Below are positions 45,744 through 54,884 of a stretch of 64,000 nt of DNA, one piece after another. Within the stretch, counting starts at the first letter, position 1. Every line of letters begins with the position of its first letter. The position numbers were made by a program, and so were the translations under genes. Source of the stretch: Bordetella bronchialis (GTDB lineage: Bacteria > Pseudomonadota > Gammaproteobacteria > Burkholderiales > Burkholderiaceae_B). The DNA lies in NCBI RefSeq assembly GCF_001676705.1, contig NZ_CP016170.1:1116001-1180000 (forward strand). The letters are read 5' to 3'. The notes under the pieces were generated by a model. It had not been told where the DNA came from. It saw only the letters and a list, made by a program, of their open reading frames with translations, and ran no database searches.

Positions 45744-45934
45744 GGTGTTGTCTCCTGGTCTGTCTGACCCGTCCCGCCGCCGGCGTCATGGGCCGGCGGT
45801 TCGTTCTGCCGCGCCGGGCGCGGCGAAGGGAACCGGGGCGGCCCGGGAGGGCCGCGGCGCTACTCTAGAATCACAGGCCGCCGCCCTGGGCGCTATCCGC
45901 CCGGTGATGTCAGCCCTTATTCAACATTGCAGGA

Positions 45935-45976
45935 AAAATAGTGCTTTAATCGGCCCGGGTCAAGCACTATAATGCA
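45935..45976. promoter_or_regulatory. Divergent bclA/boxR promoters with BoxR-like operator
   Basis: For boxR (plus): a perfect TATAAT -10 at 45968-45973, with a poor TTTAAT -35 at 45945-45950. For bclA (minus): TTGACC -35 (45958-45963) and TATTTT -10 (45935-45940), 17 bp apart. AGCACTATAATGCA (45963-45976) differs by one base in its first half from the TGCA-N6-TGCA form found before boxC, and overlaps the boxR -10 and the edge of the bclA -35. It can therefore repress both directions. Confidence 0.6.
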
Positions 45977-46017
45977 TAAACGCCGGCCACTAGGGAAACC
46001 TCGGAGCAACCCGATTC

Positions 46018-46923
46018 ATGACTCAAGCGTTGGACAAGGCGTCTACCGATCCGCAACGTGAACCCTTCCTGGTGGCGCTGGGCGAACGCGTGCGCCGCCT
46101 GCGCGCCATCCGCGGCATGACGCGCAAGGCGCTGGCGCAGGCCACCGGGGTGTCCGAGCGCCACCTGGCCAACCTGGAGCACGGGCTGGGCAATGCATCC
46201 ATCCTGGTGCTGCTGCAGATCGCCCGCGCCTTCAATTGCGCGCTGGCGGAACTGGTGGGCGACGTCACCACCGAATCGCCCGAATGGCTGCTGATACGCG
46301 AATTGCTCAGCGGCCGCACAGAGGCCGACCTGCAACGCGCGCGCGTGTCGCTGGCCCAGCTGTTCGGCGTGGGCGGCGGGCAGCGTCCCGACCGCTTCCA
46401 GCGCATCGCGCTTATCGGCCTGCGCGGCGCCGGCAAATCCACGCTGGGCCAGATGCTGGCGGACGACCTGGGCTACCCCTTCGTCGAACTCAATGTCGAG
46501 ATCGAGCGGGTCGCCGGTTGCGGCATCCTGGAGATCCATAACCTGTACGGCCCCAATGCCTACCGCCGCTACGAACGGCGCGCCCTCGAAGAGGCCGTGC
46601 AGCTCTATCCCGAGATGGTCCTGGCCACGCCGGGCGGGCTGGTGTCCGAGGCCGCCACCTTCAATCTGCTGCTGGCGCATTGCTATACCGTGTGGCTGCG
46701 CGCCACCCCGGAAGAGCACATGGGCCGCGTCATGGCGCAGGGCGATTTCCGCCCCATGTCCGGCAATAACGAAGCCATGGCGGACCTCAAGCGCATCCTG
46801 GCCGGCCGCGAGGCCTTCTATGCCAAGGCCGACCTGACCTGGAACACCAGCCATATGGATGTGGCCGAATGCTTCGCCGGCCTGCGGGCGCAGGTGCGCA
46901 AGGCAGGCGGCCTGCCGCTTTGA
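46018..46923 (+). CDS. boxR: BoxR transcriptional regulator (HTH plus shikimate-kinase-like domain)
   Basis: Benzoyl-CoA-responsive repressor of the box genes. 301 residues: an XRE-type helix-turn-helix (about 18-80; RKALAQATGVSERHLANLEHG) and a C-terminal domain like shikimate kinase (about 125-300) with P-loop GLRGAGKST near residue 136. This fusion is unique to BoxR/BzdR regulators, where the kinase-like domain binds benzoyl-CoA. It is divergent from bclA and directly precedes boxC. Confidence 0.95.
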   Translation: MTQALDKASTDPQREPFLVALGERVRRLRAIRGMTRKALAQATGVSERHLANLEHGLGNASILVLLQIARAFNCALAELVGDVTTESPEWLLIRELLSGRTEADLQRARVSLAQLFGVGGGQRPDRFQRIALIGLRGAGKSTLGQMLADDLGYPFVELNVEIERVAGCGILEIHNLYGPNAYRRYERRALEEAVQLYPEMVLATPGGLVSEAATFNLLLAHCYTVWLRATPEEHMGRVMAQGDFRPMSGNNEAMADLKRILAGREAFYAKADLTWNTSHMDVAECFAGLRAQVRKAGGLPL

Positions 46924-47018
46924 AGGCGCGGCCGTAACCGTCCGCCGTCGCGCCCGGCGCGATCCCGGCCGGCGCGCAGGCGAATGGCGTCCCACCGGAA
47001 GTTTGTTGCATGTCGGCC

Positions 47019-47079
47019 TTGACGCCCACCTGAGGCTGCACTATTCTGCATCAAACGATAGCGCATGCAGTATCGTGCA
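47019..47079 (+). promoter_or_regulatory. boxC promoter with two TGCA-N6-TGCA operators
   Basis: TTGACG (47019-47024) and TATTCT (47042-47047) are 17 bp apart. TGCACTATTCTGCA (47037-47050) covers the -10, and TGCAGTATCGTGCA (47066-47079) lies 29 bp further on, just after the expected start point. TGCA-N6-TGCA is the published recognition pattern of BzdR/BoxR. The layout fits repression of boxCBA until benzoyl-CoA accumulates. Confidence 0.75.
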
Positions 47080-47105
47080 TGCGCGCCATGGTGCAGGAGA
47101 CCTCC

Positions 47106-48764
47106 ATGACGAACGCCCCATCCCCGGTCGACTTCAGGACCGATCCCACCCGCTACCGCCATTGGCGCCTAACCACCGACGGCCCGGTCGCCACGCTGGC
47201 CATGGACGTGGCCGAGGACGGCGGCCTGCGGCCCGGCTACAAGCTCAAGCTGAACTCCTACGACCTGGGCGTGGACATCGAGCTGCACGACGCCCTGCAG
47301 CGCATCCGCTTCGAGCATCCCGAAGTCCGCACGGTCGTGGTGACCAGCCTGAAGGACCGCGTGTTCTGCTCCGGCGCCAACATCTTCATGCTGGGGCTGT
47401 CCTCGCACGCGTGGAAGGTCAACTTCTGCAAGTTCACCAATGAGACCCGCAACGGTATCGAGGACGCCAGCCGGCACAGCGGCCTGAAATTCATCGCCGC
47501 CGTGAACGGGGCTTGCGCCGGCGGCGGCTACGAGCTTGCCCTGGCGTGCGACGAGATCCTGCTGGTGGACGACCGCTCCTCCGCCGTCGCCTTGCCGGAA
47601 GTCCCCCTGCTGGGCGTGCTGCCCGGTACCGGCGGCCTGACCCGCGTGATCGACAAGCGCAAGGTGCGGCACGATCATGCCGATATCTTCTGCACCCTGG
47701 TGGAGGGCGTGCGCGGCGAGCGGGCCAAGGCCTGGCGCCTGGTCGACGACGTCATCAAGCCGCAGCAGTTCGCGGCCGGCGTGCGGCAGCGCGCGCTCGC
47801 CCTGGCGGAAGGCAGCAGCCGGCCGGGGCAGGGCGCCGGCGTGGCGCTGACGCCGCTGCAGCGCCGCGACGGCCCGGACGGCCTGTCCTACCGCTATGTC
47901 GACGTGGCGATCGACCGCGAGCGCCGCCTGGCCAACTGGACCGTGCGCGCGCCGGACCAGGACGTCCCGCGCGATGTCGACGCCATCCTGGCGCAAGGCG
48001 CCGAATGGTGGCCCCTGCGAATGGCACGCGAGCTGGACGACGCCATCCTGTGGATGCGGGCCAACGAACTCGACATCGGCACCTGGGTGCTGCGCACGCG
48101 CGGCGATCCCCAGGCGGTGCTTGCGGTCGATGCCACGCTGCAGGCCCATGCCGGCCATTGGTTCGTCAACGAAACCGCGGGCATGCTGCGGCGTACGCTG
48201 GCGCGCCTGGACGTGACCTCGCGCACCTTGTTCGCGCTCGTGGAGCCGCAATCCTGCTTCGCCGGCACGCTGCTGGAACTGGCCCTGGCCGCGGACCGCA
48301 TCTATATGCTGGACGACGAAGACAGCGCCGCCCCCGCGCGCCTGGTGGTCGGCGAGCGCAACTTCGGCGCCTGCCCCATGGTCAGCGGGGAAAGCCGCCT
48401 GCAGCGCCGCTTCCACCACGAAAGCGCGCCGCTGGAGGCCGTGCGCGCCCGCGCCGGCCGGGCGATCCCGGCGCGAGAGGCCCTGGACCTGGGCCTGGTC
48501 ACCTTCGCGCCCGATGCCATCGACTGGGATGACGAAGTGCGCCTGGCGCTGGAAGAACGGGGCGCGCTCTCGCCCGATGCCTTGACGGGGATGGAGGCCA
48601 ACCTGCGGTTCGGCCCGCGCGAAACCATGGAAACGCGCATCTTCGGGCGGCTGACCGCTTGGCAGAACTGGATCTTCAACCGCCCCAACGCGGTCGGGGA
48701 AAAGGGCGCGTTGAAGCTGTACGGCAAGGGCGAACAGGCCGCCTTCGACTGGAACCGGGTCTGA
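47106..48764 (+). CDS. boxC: BoxC: benzoyl-CoA-dihydrodiol lyase
   Basis: Opens the ring of 2,3-epoxybenzoyl-CoA to 3,4-dehydroadipyl-CoA semialdehyde and formate. 552 residues; the first half is a crotonase-like domain (VFCSGANIFMLGLSSHAWKVNFCKFTNET, AAVNGACAGGGYELALACD, LPEVPLLGVLPGTGGLTRV), and the second half is a BoxC-specific domain. ATG 47106 has AGGAG upstream; the earlier in-frame ATG at 47079 lies inside the operator. Confidence 0.96.
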   Translation: MTNAPSPVDFRTDPTRYRHWRLTTDGPVATLAMDVAEDGGLRPGYKLKLNSYDLGVDIELHDALQRIRFEHPEVRTVVVTSLKDRVFCSGANIFMLGLSSHAWKVNFCKFTNETRNGIEDASRHSGLKFIAAVNGACAGGGYELALACDEILLVDDRSSAVALPEVPLLGVLPGTGGLTRVIDKRKVRHDHADIFCTLVEGVRGERAKAWRLVDDVIKPQQFAAGVRQRALALAEGSSRPGQGAGVALTPLQRRDGPDGLSYRYVDVAIDRERRLANWTVRAPDQDVPRDVDAILAQGAEWWPLRMARELDDAILWMRANELDIGTWVLRTRGDPQAVLAVDATLQAHAGHWFVNETAGMLRRTLARLDVTSRTLFALVEPQSCFAGTLLELALAADRIYMLDDEDSAAPARLVVGERNFGACPMVSGESRLQRRFHHESAPLEAVRARAGRAIPAREALDLGLVTFAPDAIDWDDEVRLALEERGALSPDALTGMEANLRFGPRETMETRIFGRLTAWQNWIFNRPNAVGEKGALKLYGKGEQAAFDWNRV

Positions 48765-48938
48765 GCCGCCGCGCCTTGGCGGGGCAAGGGCGCGGCATGG
48801 CCGGCCGGTCCGGGCGAAGCCAGGGCAAGCCAAACGGAGTTCCCATCGCGGCCGATACGCGGGCCGGCCGCTTCCACACAGAGCATGCAGGGCGCGCCAG
48901 CCACGGCGCCGGGCGCCCTGCCGGACAGGAGCACAGAC

Positions 48939-50366
48939 ATGTCAGGCGTGAACTATACGGACCGGATCCCGAACAACGTCGATCTTTCCAGCGACCGCGC
49001 GCTGCAGCGCGCCCTGGAGCATTGGCAGCCCAACTATCTGCAATGGTGGCGCGACATGGGGCCCGACGGCTCGCACAACCATGAGGTCTACCTGCGCACG
49101 GCCGTCAGCGTCGAGCCGGATGGCTGGGCGCATTTCGACCACGTCAGGATGCCCGATTACCGCTGGGGCATCTTCCTGGCGCCGCGCGACGGCCAGCGCA
49201 GGATTCACTTCGGCGAGAACCTGGGCCGCGACGTCTGGCAGGACGTGCCCGGCGAACACCGCGCCAATCTGCGCCGCATCATCGTGACCCAGGGCGATAC
49301 CGAACCGGCGTCGATCGAGCAGCAGCGCCACCTGGGCCTGACCGCGCCTTCGCAGTACGACCTGCGCAACCTGTTCCAGATCAACGTGGAAGAAGGCCGC
49401 CATCTGTGGGCCATGGTGTACTTGCTGCACCGCTACTTCGGCCGCGACGGCCGCGAAGAGGCCGACGCGCTGTTGCAGCGCACGTCCGGCGATGCCGACA
49501 ACCCCCGCATCCTGGGCGCCTTCAACGAGAAGACGCCGGACTGGCTGTCCTTCTATATGTTTACCTACTTCACCGATCGCGACGGCAAGTTCCAGCTGTG
49601 CGCGTTGGCGGAGTCCGGCTTCGATCCCCTGGCCCGCACCACGAAGTTCATGCTGACCGAGGAAGCGCACCACATGTTCGTCGGCGAGTCCGGCGTGTCC
49701 CGCATCATCCAGCGCACCTGCGAGGTCATGAACCAGCTCAAGACCGACGACCCCGCGGCGGTGCGCGCGGCCGGCGTGATCGACCTGCCGACCATACAGC
49801 GCTACCTGAATTTCCACTACAGCGTCACCATCGATCTGTTCGGCGCGGACCAGTCGTCCAACGCGGCGATCTTCTACAGTGCCGGCCTGAAGGGCCGCTA
49901 CGAGGAAGGCAAGCGCACGGACGACCACCAGCTGAAGAACGACAGCTACCGCATCCTGTCCCTGGAAGGCGGCAAGCTGCGCGAAACCGAAGTGCCCATG
50001 CTGAATGCCTTGAACGAAGTGCTGCGCGACGACTTCATCCGCGATTCCATGGCGGGTGTCGGGCGCTGGAACAAGGTCATCGAAAAGAACGGCATCCCCT
50101 TCCGCCTGTCGGTGCCGCACAAGGCCTTCAACCGCCAGATCGGCACGCTGGCCGGCATCAAGGTCACGCCGGAAGGGGAAATTGTCGATGAGGCGCAGTG
50201 GCAGGCAGGCCGGTCGCGCTGGCTGCCCACGGACGAGGACCGCGTCTTCGTGGCCTCGCTGATGGGACGCGTCGTCGAGCCGGGCAAGTTTGCCAACTGG
50301 ATCGCGCCGCCCGTCATGGGCGTGAACCGCCAGCCGGTCGACTTCGAATACGTCCGCTTCAATTGA
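48939..50366 (+). CDS. boxB: BoxB: benzoyl-CoA 2,3-epoxidase, oxygenase subunit
   Basis: Di-iron oxygenase forming 2,3-epoxybenzoyl-CoA with electrons from BoxA. 475 residues. INVEEGRHLWAMVYLL (iron-ligand Glu and ExxH) and MLTEEAHHMFVGESGV (about residues 239-254) are the two di-iron motifs. NYTDRIPNNVDLSSDRALQRALEHWQPNYLQWWRDMGPDG is the typical N-terminus. ATG 48939 with CAGGAG upstream. Confidence 0.97.
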   Translation: MSGVNYTDRIPNNVDLSSDRALQRALEHWQPNYLQWWRDMGPDGSHNHEVYLRTAVSVEPDGWAHFDHVRMPDYRWGIFLAPRDGQRRIHFGENLGRDVWQDVPGEHRANLRRIIVTQGDTEPASIEQQRHLGLTAPSQYDLRNLFQINVEEGRHLWAMVYLLHRYFGRDGREEADALLQRTSGDADNPRILGAFNEKTPDWLSFYMFTYFTDRDGKFQLCALAESGFDPLARTTKFMLTEEAHHMFVGESGVSRIIQRTCEVMNQLKTDDPAAVRAAGVIDLPTIQRYLNFHYSVTIDLFGADQSSNAAIFYSAGLKGRYEEGKRTDDHQLKNDSYRILSLEGGKLRETEVPMLNALNEVLRDDFIRDSMAGVGRWNKVIEKNGIPFRLSVPHKAFNRQIGTLAGIKVTPEGEIVDEAQWQAGRSRWLPTDEDRVFVASLMGRVVEPGKFANWIAPPVMGVNRQPVDFEYVRFN

Positions 50367-50481
50367 ACGCCGCGCCGCCGCCCCGCGTGGCCATGCCTTG
50401 CGGGGCGAATGGCCGGACGCGTCGCAGCGGCCGCCATGACGCCATCAACCGCCGCCCGCATGCCGCAACCAGGGTGAAACG

Positions 50482-51840
50482 ATGAACGCCCCATTGCCCC
50501 CCAGCCTGTTGAAGCAGCACCTGATCGATCCCGAGATCTGCATACGCTGCAACACCTGCGAGGAGACCTGTCCCATCGACGCCATCACCCACGATGGCAA
50601 CAACTATGTGGTCGACCCGGACGTCTGCAACGGCTGCATGGCCTGCGTGCCGCCTTGCCCGACGGGTTCGATCGACAATTGGCGCGTCATTCCGCGCGCG
50701 CGCGCCTATGGCGTGCAGGACCAGTTCGGCTGGGACGCGCTGCCGCCGCAGGAGCCCGTGGAGGCCCTGCTGGCCGAGGCGCGGGCCGCGGAAACGACGG
50801 GCGGTAACGCGACCGGCGCCGGCGAAACGGACGCGGCGGGCGTGGCGGAGGCGGCGGCCGCCGCCGCTTCGGGCCCCGCGGCCGCCAGCGGGGCCGATCG
50901 CGGCGATTCCGCCATGGATCCCGAAAGCCTGGCCGGGCCAGCCGCCGCGCCCGCGGTGATCCGCGGGGCCGTCGTGCCGCCCTGGTCCGCCGCGCATCCC
51001 TACGTCAACCTCTACACGCACAAGGATCCGGTCGTCGCCACCGTGGTGGGCAACTATCGCGTTACCGACGACTCTGCCGACAGCGATGTGCGCCACATCG
51101 TGCTCGACTTCGGCGAAATGCCTTTCCCCGTGCTGGAGGGCCAGTCCATCGGCATCCTGCCGCCCGGCGTGGATGCGCGCGGGCGCCCGCACCATGCGCG
51201 CCAGTATTCCGTGGCAAGCCCGCGCGACGGCGAGCGGCCCGGCTACAACAATCTGTCGCTGACGGTGAAGCGCGTGGCCGCCGGCCGGGACGGCAACAGC
51301 CACGACGGCCTGTGCTCCAACTACCTGTGCGACCTGGCCCGGCACGACACCGTGCGCGTGATCGGCCCCTTCGGCAACACCTTCCTGATGCCGGGACGGC
51401 GCGGCGCCAACCTGCTGATGATATGCACGGGCACGGGATCGGCCCCTATGCGCGCCATGACGGAGCGTTGCCGGCGCCGCATGGCCAGCGGAGACAACGG
51501 CAGGCTGATGCTGTTCTTCGGCGCCCGCACCCGCCGGGAGCTGCCGTATTTCGGCCCCCTGATGAAGCTGCCCCGGGACTTCATCGACATCAACCTGGCC
51601 CTCTCGCGCGAGCCGGACCAGCCCAGGCGATACGTGCAGGACCTGATCGTCGAGCGCGCCGCGGACGTGCTCGCCCTGCTGAACGACGACAGGACCTGTG
51701 TCTACGTCTGCGGCCTGAAGGGCATGGAAACCGGCGTGCTCGACGCCCTGGCGCATGCCGCCGTGCAAGCCGGCCAGGATTGGTCTATCCTGCACCAGGC
51801 CTTGTGCCGCCAAGGCAGGCTGCATTTCGAGACGTACTGA
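50482..51840 (+). CDS. boxA: BoxA: benzoyl-CoA 2,3-epoxidase, reductase subunit
   Basis: NADPH-dependent flavoprotein that feeds electrons to BoxB. 452 residues. Two 4Fe-4S motifs at the N-terminus (CIRCNTCEETCP and CNGCMACVPPCP, about residues 14-60), an Ala-rich linker of about 60 residues (near 95-160) and an FNR-like FAD/NADPH domain (about 175-452; ARQYSVASPRDG, ICTGTGSAPMRAM, YVCGLKGMETGV). The linker is longer and more Ala/Glu/Gly-rich than I expect for BoxA. It follows boxB by 115 bp. Confidence 0.96.
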   Translation: MNAPLPPSLLKQHLIDPEICIRCNTCEETCPIDAITHDGNNYVVDPDVCNGCMACVPPCPTGSIDNWRVIPRARAYGVQDQFGWDALPPQEPVEALLAEARAAETTGGNATGAGETDAAGVAEAAAAAASGPAAASGADRGDSAMDPESLAGPAAAPAVIRGAVVPPWSAAHPYVNLYTHKDPVVATVVGNYRVTDDSADSDVRHIVLDFGEMPFPVLEGQSIGILPPGVDARGRPHHARQYSVASPRDGERPGYNNLSLTVKRVAAGRDGNSHDGLCSNYLCDLARHDTVRVIGPFGNTFLMPGRRGANLLMICTGTGSAPMRAMTERCRRRMASGDNGRLMLFFGARTRRELPYFGPLMKLPRDFIDINLALSREPDQPRRYVQDLIVERAADVLALLNDDRTCVYVCGLKGMETGVLDALAHAAVQAGQDWSILHQALCRQGRLHFETY

Positions 51841-51925
51841 CCGCGATCCGATTCCTTCGTCCAGGCCCCGCATGGCGCGCGGCAGGGCACGAGTCCCGGC
51901 GCGGTCGCCATGGGGAAGCCGCTAG

Positions 51926-52375
51926 ATGAAGTTCGCCGATTTCAAGCAGGGCATGGTGATCCATGCCGGTCCGGTCACGGTCACGGAAGCCGAGATCCTG
52001 GAATTCGCCCGCAAATACGACCCGCAGTGGTTCCATACCGACGTCAAGCGCGCCAACGAAGGGCGCTGGGGCGGGCTGATCGCCAGCGGGTGGCACACCT
52101 GCGCCATGGCGATGCGCATGGCCGTGGATACGGCGCTGCACGATTCCGAGTCCTTCGGATCCCCCGGCCTGGGGGAAGTCCGCTGGCGCGTGCCGGTGCG
52201 TCCCGGCGACCGGCTGCGGCTGGAAGCGCGCGTGCACGGCGTGCGCAGTTCCTCGTCGCGCAACGACCTGGGCATCATCAACTGGGCCTGGGTCGTCTAC
52301 AACCAGCACGACGAAGCGGTGCTGGAGCTGGACGCGACCAGCCTGTTCGACCTGGGCGAGGATCCCGCCGCTTGA
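51926..52375 (+). CDS. MaoC-like hot-dog dehydratase
   Basis: A 149-residue single hot-dog domain. FADFKQGMVIHAGPVTVTEAEILEFARKYDPQWFHTD, then GLIASGWHTCAMAMRM, is the MaoC hydratase 2 signature; the Asp and His of the dyad are in the YDPQWFHTD segment. It may hydrate an enoyl-CoA from the ring-cleavage product, but similar proteins act in many pathways. It follows boxA by 85 bp on the same strand. The stop overlaps a possible TTG start of the next gene. Confidence 0.88.
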   Translation: MKFADFKQGMVIHAGPVTVTEAEILEFARKYDPQWFHTDVKRANEGRWGGLIASGWHTCAMAMRMAVDTALHDSESFGSPGLGEVRWRVPVRPGDRLRLEARVHGVRSSSSRNDLGIINWAWVVYNQHDEAVLELDATSLFDLGEDPAA

Positions 52376-53211
52376 AGCCCAAGCGCGCCGCACGCCCCGC
52401 CGCCGGCCTGGTCCTGGCCGTCCTGCCGCTTGCCTGCGTGCCCCCCGCGCTGGGGGCGCCGGCCGCGCCGGGCGAAAACTACACCTTGCGCCAGGCGCTC
52501 ACCGCCTGGGACATGCTGGCCAAGGTCGATGTGCTTTGCCCGGATGGCGACGGCGACCGGCAGGCGCGGCGCCTCGATGAACTGGAAGCCGTCGCCACGC
52601 AGCGCCTGAAACTGTCCGCCAAGGCCATGCTGGAAAAGCTGGCCGAAGAAGTGCCCCCGGTGCTGATGACCGCCGAACAGGCGGTTCGGGTGGTAGCCAA
52701 CGCCGGCGGCTGCAAGACCGAGGCCCTGGCGCAATGGCGCGGACGGGCCGCCTTCGTCGCGGACACGTCGCGCCAGGTGCTGGCGGGCGAGGCGCGCGCC
52801 GACCGGCAGTGGCCGCGCGACGCCGCCCTGGAGCGGCCGCTGCGGATCACGGTGTCGGGCCAGCGCGGCGATCCCATGCATGGCAGCGGCGTCTCGCTGC
52901 GTGTGGAGAACCGCGCGGCCAGGCCCGTCCGATTCGCCTTGCTCGGTCCACAGACTTTCGTCGGCCTGTGCACGCGGCTGTCCATCAGCGGCGTGCCGGT
53001 GGAACAAGGCTATGCGCCGCGCGAGTGGCTGACCTTGCCGGGCCGCGGCGACGCCACGGTGTCGCTGGTCCGCGATCCCTCCTGCTTGCGGCCGCCACCC
53101 GGCCGCGTCAACGTCGGTGGCGTGGTCGCGGTCGATGCGGGTGGCGGCGCGCGATATTGGCGTTTCCTGGTGCGCGGCGTGGGCGCCGCGCCGGCGGGCC
53201 TCAAGCCCTGA
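52372..53211 (+). CDS. Exported protein of unknown function, TTG start
   Basis: A 279-residue protein with a clear signal peptide (KPKRAARPAAGLVLAVLPLA, then cleavage near ALG-APA). The only start that keeps this signal is TTG 52372, whose TGA overlap with the MaoC stop implies coupled translation. The body has four cysteines in pairs (VLCPDG, GGCKTE, GLCTRL, PSCLRP) and a beta-rich C-terminal half with RPVRFALLGPQTFVG and PREWLTLPGRGDATVSL. No family recognised; probably periplasmic. Confidence 0.65.
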   Translation: MKPKRAARPAAGLVLAVLPLACVPPALGAPAAPGENYTLRQALTAWDMLAKVDVLCPDGDGDRQARRLDELEAVATQRLKLSAKAMLEKLAEEVPPVLMTAEQAVRVVANAGGCKTEALAQWRGRAAFVADTSRQVLAGEARADRQWPRDAALERPLRITVSGQRGDPMHGSGVSLRVENRAARPVRFALLGPQTFVGLCTRLSISGVPVEQGYAPREWLTLPGRGDATVSLVRDPSCLRPPPGRVNVGGVVAVDAGGGARYWRFLVRGVGAAPAGLKP

Positions 53212-53282
53212 CCCCCTCTCGCATGCGATAGCGCCGCGGATGTCGCCGAAGGCATCGGCATCCCACGTCAATGCGCAAAACG

Positions 53283-53331
53283 CGAACTGGCAGTTCTGCC
53301 AGTTCGTATTACATCGGCCCCTCCATAGAAT
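53283..53331 (+). promoter_or_regulatory. Lux-box promoter upstream of the 53.4-kb gene
   Basis: AACTGGCAGTTCTGCCAGTT (53285-53304) is a perfect 20-bp inverted repeat, extended by one base on each side (53284 and 53305) and again to C/G at 53283/53306. It has the CTG-N10-CAG form of LuxR-type quorum-sensing operators. TAGAAT (53326-53331; five of six to consensus) is centred 34 bp downstream of the box centre, so the box falls at about -43, the standard activation position. Transcription would start near 53338. Confidence 0.75.
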
Positions 53332-53423
53332 GAACGCCAAGACAGGCGGCGCGTGCCGCTTGGCCGCAACCCGGGACCAGCCGCATGCCCGGAACGAAGC
53401 CGTACCGTCGCCAGGAGATAGAA

Positions 53424-54803
53424 ATGGCCGATTCGATCATGCCACCCACCGGATGCTCGATGGGCTTGAGAGCCCCGATGCTTTTCACGTTCACCTACGA
53501 TCCGCCCAGTCCCACCGACCCGAAGAACATACCCGTCACGTTCCAGAGTTCCGATGCCAATGTCACGTTCGACCAGGTCATGCCGGTGACCACGGACGTG
53601 AACACGGGGCAGGTCGCCGTCGTCGTGACATACACGGGCGATACCGATGGGGTTGTCGTCCCGCTGGAAGTGGTGGACCCGGCAACCCTGGCGCCGTATG
53701 TCTCGGCTACCTACACCACCACCTGGGTGAATACCGGCAATCTGGTCGTCAGCCCCAATGCCGTTCCCGTCGCCCCGGATGCCGCCGACCTGGGCCTCCC
53801 CGCCTACACGATCACCGCCACCGCGCAGTTCACCAGCCGTGGGTCGACACAGCTGAAGTACTACCCGATCGGCGTCGAGGTGGTCGGCAACATCAATGTG
53901 TACGACAAGAACGGAAACATACAGGTCGTCTCCCCGGACGGGCTTTACTGGTTCTACAGCGGCCCGCTGGGCGAGGCCATCGAATTCAAGCTCTCCTCGC
54001 TGTACGAGGGCATTTTCCTGGTCGCCATCAAGTACGGGACGGGCAACCTGGCGGACAACGAACACGTGGTGTTCCTGCCGGAACTGGTAGGCGGGGATGG
54101 CAATCAATTCAATCTGTGGTCGCCGCTCAACCTGGATGCGTATAACGGTGCGCTGCTCACGACCACCGTGGTGGGCAACCTGGACGTGACGGGCAAGATA
54201 GGCCAGCCGACCGTCGCCCTGGTGAACGGCAAGCTCGCGAGCGCGGTCGAGGCCTACGAGGCACTGGTCCAGGGCTTCGATATCCAGAAGCAGGCCTTCG
54301 TCGGTGCATCGAACTACGTCATCAGCTGGATGACCACCGAAACAGGCGCCAGCCTCAGGACGACCCAGTCCAACACGGTGAATCCGGAGTCGGTCACGGG
54401 CAACACCTGGCTGCATCCGCCGACCGATGGCAAGCTCGCCCGGCCTTATACGATCGGCCTGTCCAGCATCAACACCAGTGTGCTGCTGAAGGGCGACCCG
54501 TCGGTCTACATCCCCGACCTGGCAACGGGCGACGAGGTCACGCTCGTCTACTTCCTGAACGGCTATGACCCCCTGGACACGGACAGATCGAAAGCCGCCA
54601 GCTTCAAGTTGCAGGTGACAGCGACGCAGAACGGCACCAATGTCGCGAAGATTCCGGCGGGCAATCTGTCGGGGTACGCGGCCCATGGCCGGGAGGCGGG
54701 CACTTTCGAGTGCTATTACTACAAGGGTTTCGGCGACGCGCCGAGGGATCCGACGCTGTATTCCGCGCCCTTGACGCCGATTCTCCAGCTCGTGACCGCC
54801 TGA
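53424..54803 (+). CDS. Beta-rich protein of unknown family, lux-box controlled
   Basis: A 459-residue protein with no signal peptide (MADSIMPPTGCSMGLRAPML). ATG 53424 has AGGAG upstream. The sequence is rich in Thr, Val, Asn and Asp with alternating hydrophobic residues, as in tandem beta-sandwich domains. Repeated themes such as GDEVTLVYFLNGYDPL and VTGNTWLHPP reappear in the 57.2-kb protein (GDTVVMSLYLNGLFPQ, VTGNTFLTY), so the two are probably distant relatives. Gly/Asn-rich turns and only two or three Cys suggest an extracellular destination, but no export signal is seen. No known family. Confidence 0.7.
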   Translation: MADSIMPPTGCSMGLRAPMLFTFTYDPPSPTDPKNIPVTFQSSDANVTFDQVMPVTTDVNTGQVAVVVTYTGDTDGVVVPLEVVDPATLAPYVSATYTTTWVNTGNLVVSPNAVPVAPDAADLGLPAYTITATAQFTSRGSTQLKYYPIGVEVVGNINVYDKNGNIQVVSPDGLYWFYSGPLGEAIEFKLSSLYEGIFLVAIKYGTGNLADNEHVVFLPELVGGDGNQFNLWSPLNLDAYNGALLTTTVVGNLDVTGKIGQPTVALVNGKLASAVEAYEALVQGFDIQKQAFVGASNYVISWMTTETGASLRTTQSNTVNPESVTGNTWLHPPTDGKLARPYTIGLSSINTSVLLKGDPSVYIPDLATGDEVTLVYFLNGYDPLDTDRSKAASFKLQVTATQNGTNVAKIPAGNLSGYAAHGREAGTFECYYYKGFGDAPRDPTLYSAPLTPILQLVTA

Positions 54804-54812
54804 CGGCACAGG

Positions 54813-54843
54813 GCCGGCCGGCACGCGACGCGCGCCGGCCGGC
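54813..54843 (+). terminator. Hairpin after the 53.4-kb gene
   Basis: GCCGGCCGGC (54813-54822) and GCCGGCCGGC (54834-54843) pair perfectly with an 11-nt loop. No U-run. It may end the lux-box transcript or only partially reduce read-through. Confidence 0.5.
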
Positions 54844-54884
54844 TTGCATCCGTCAGGACTCTTGACCAGACGCGATGGTCGAAC

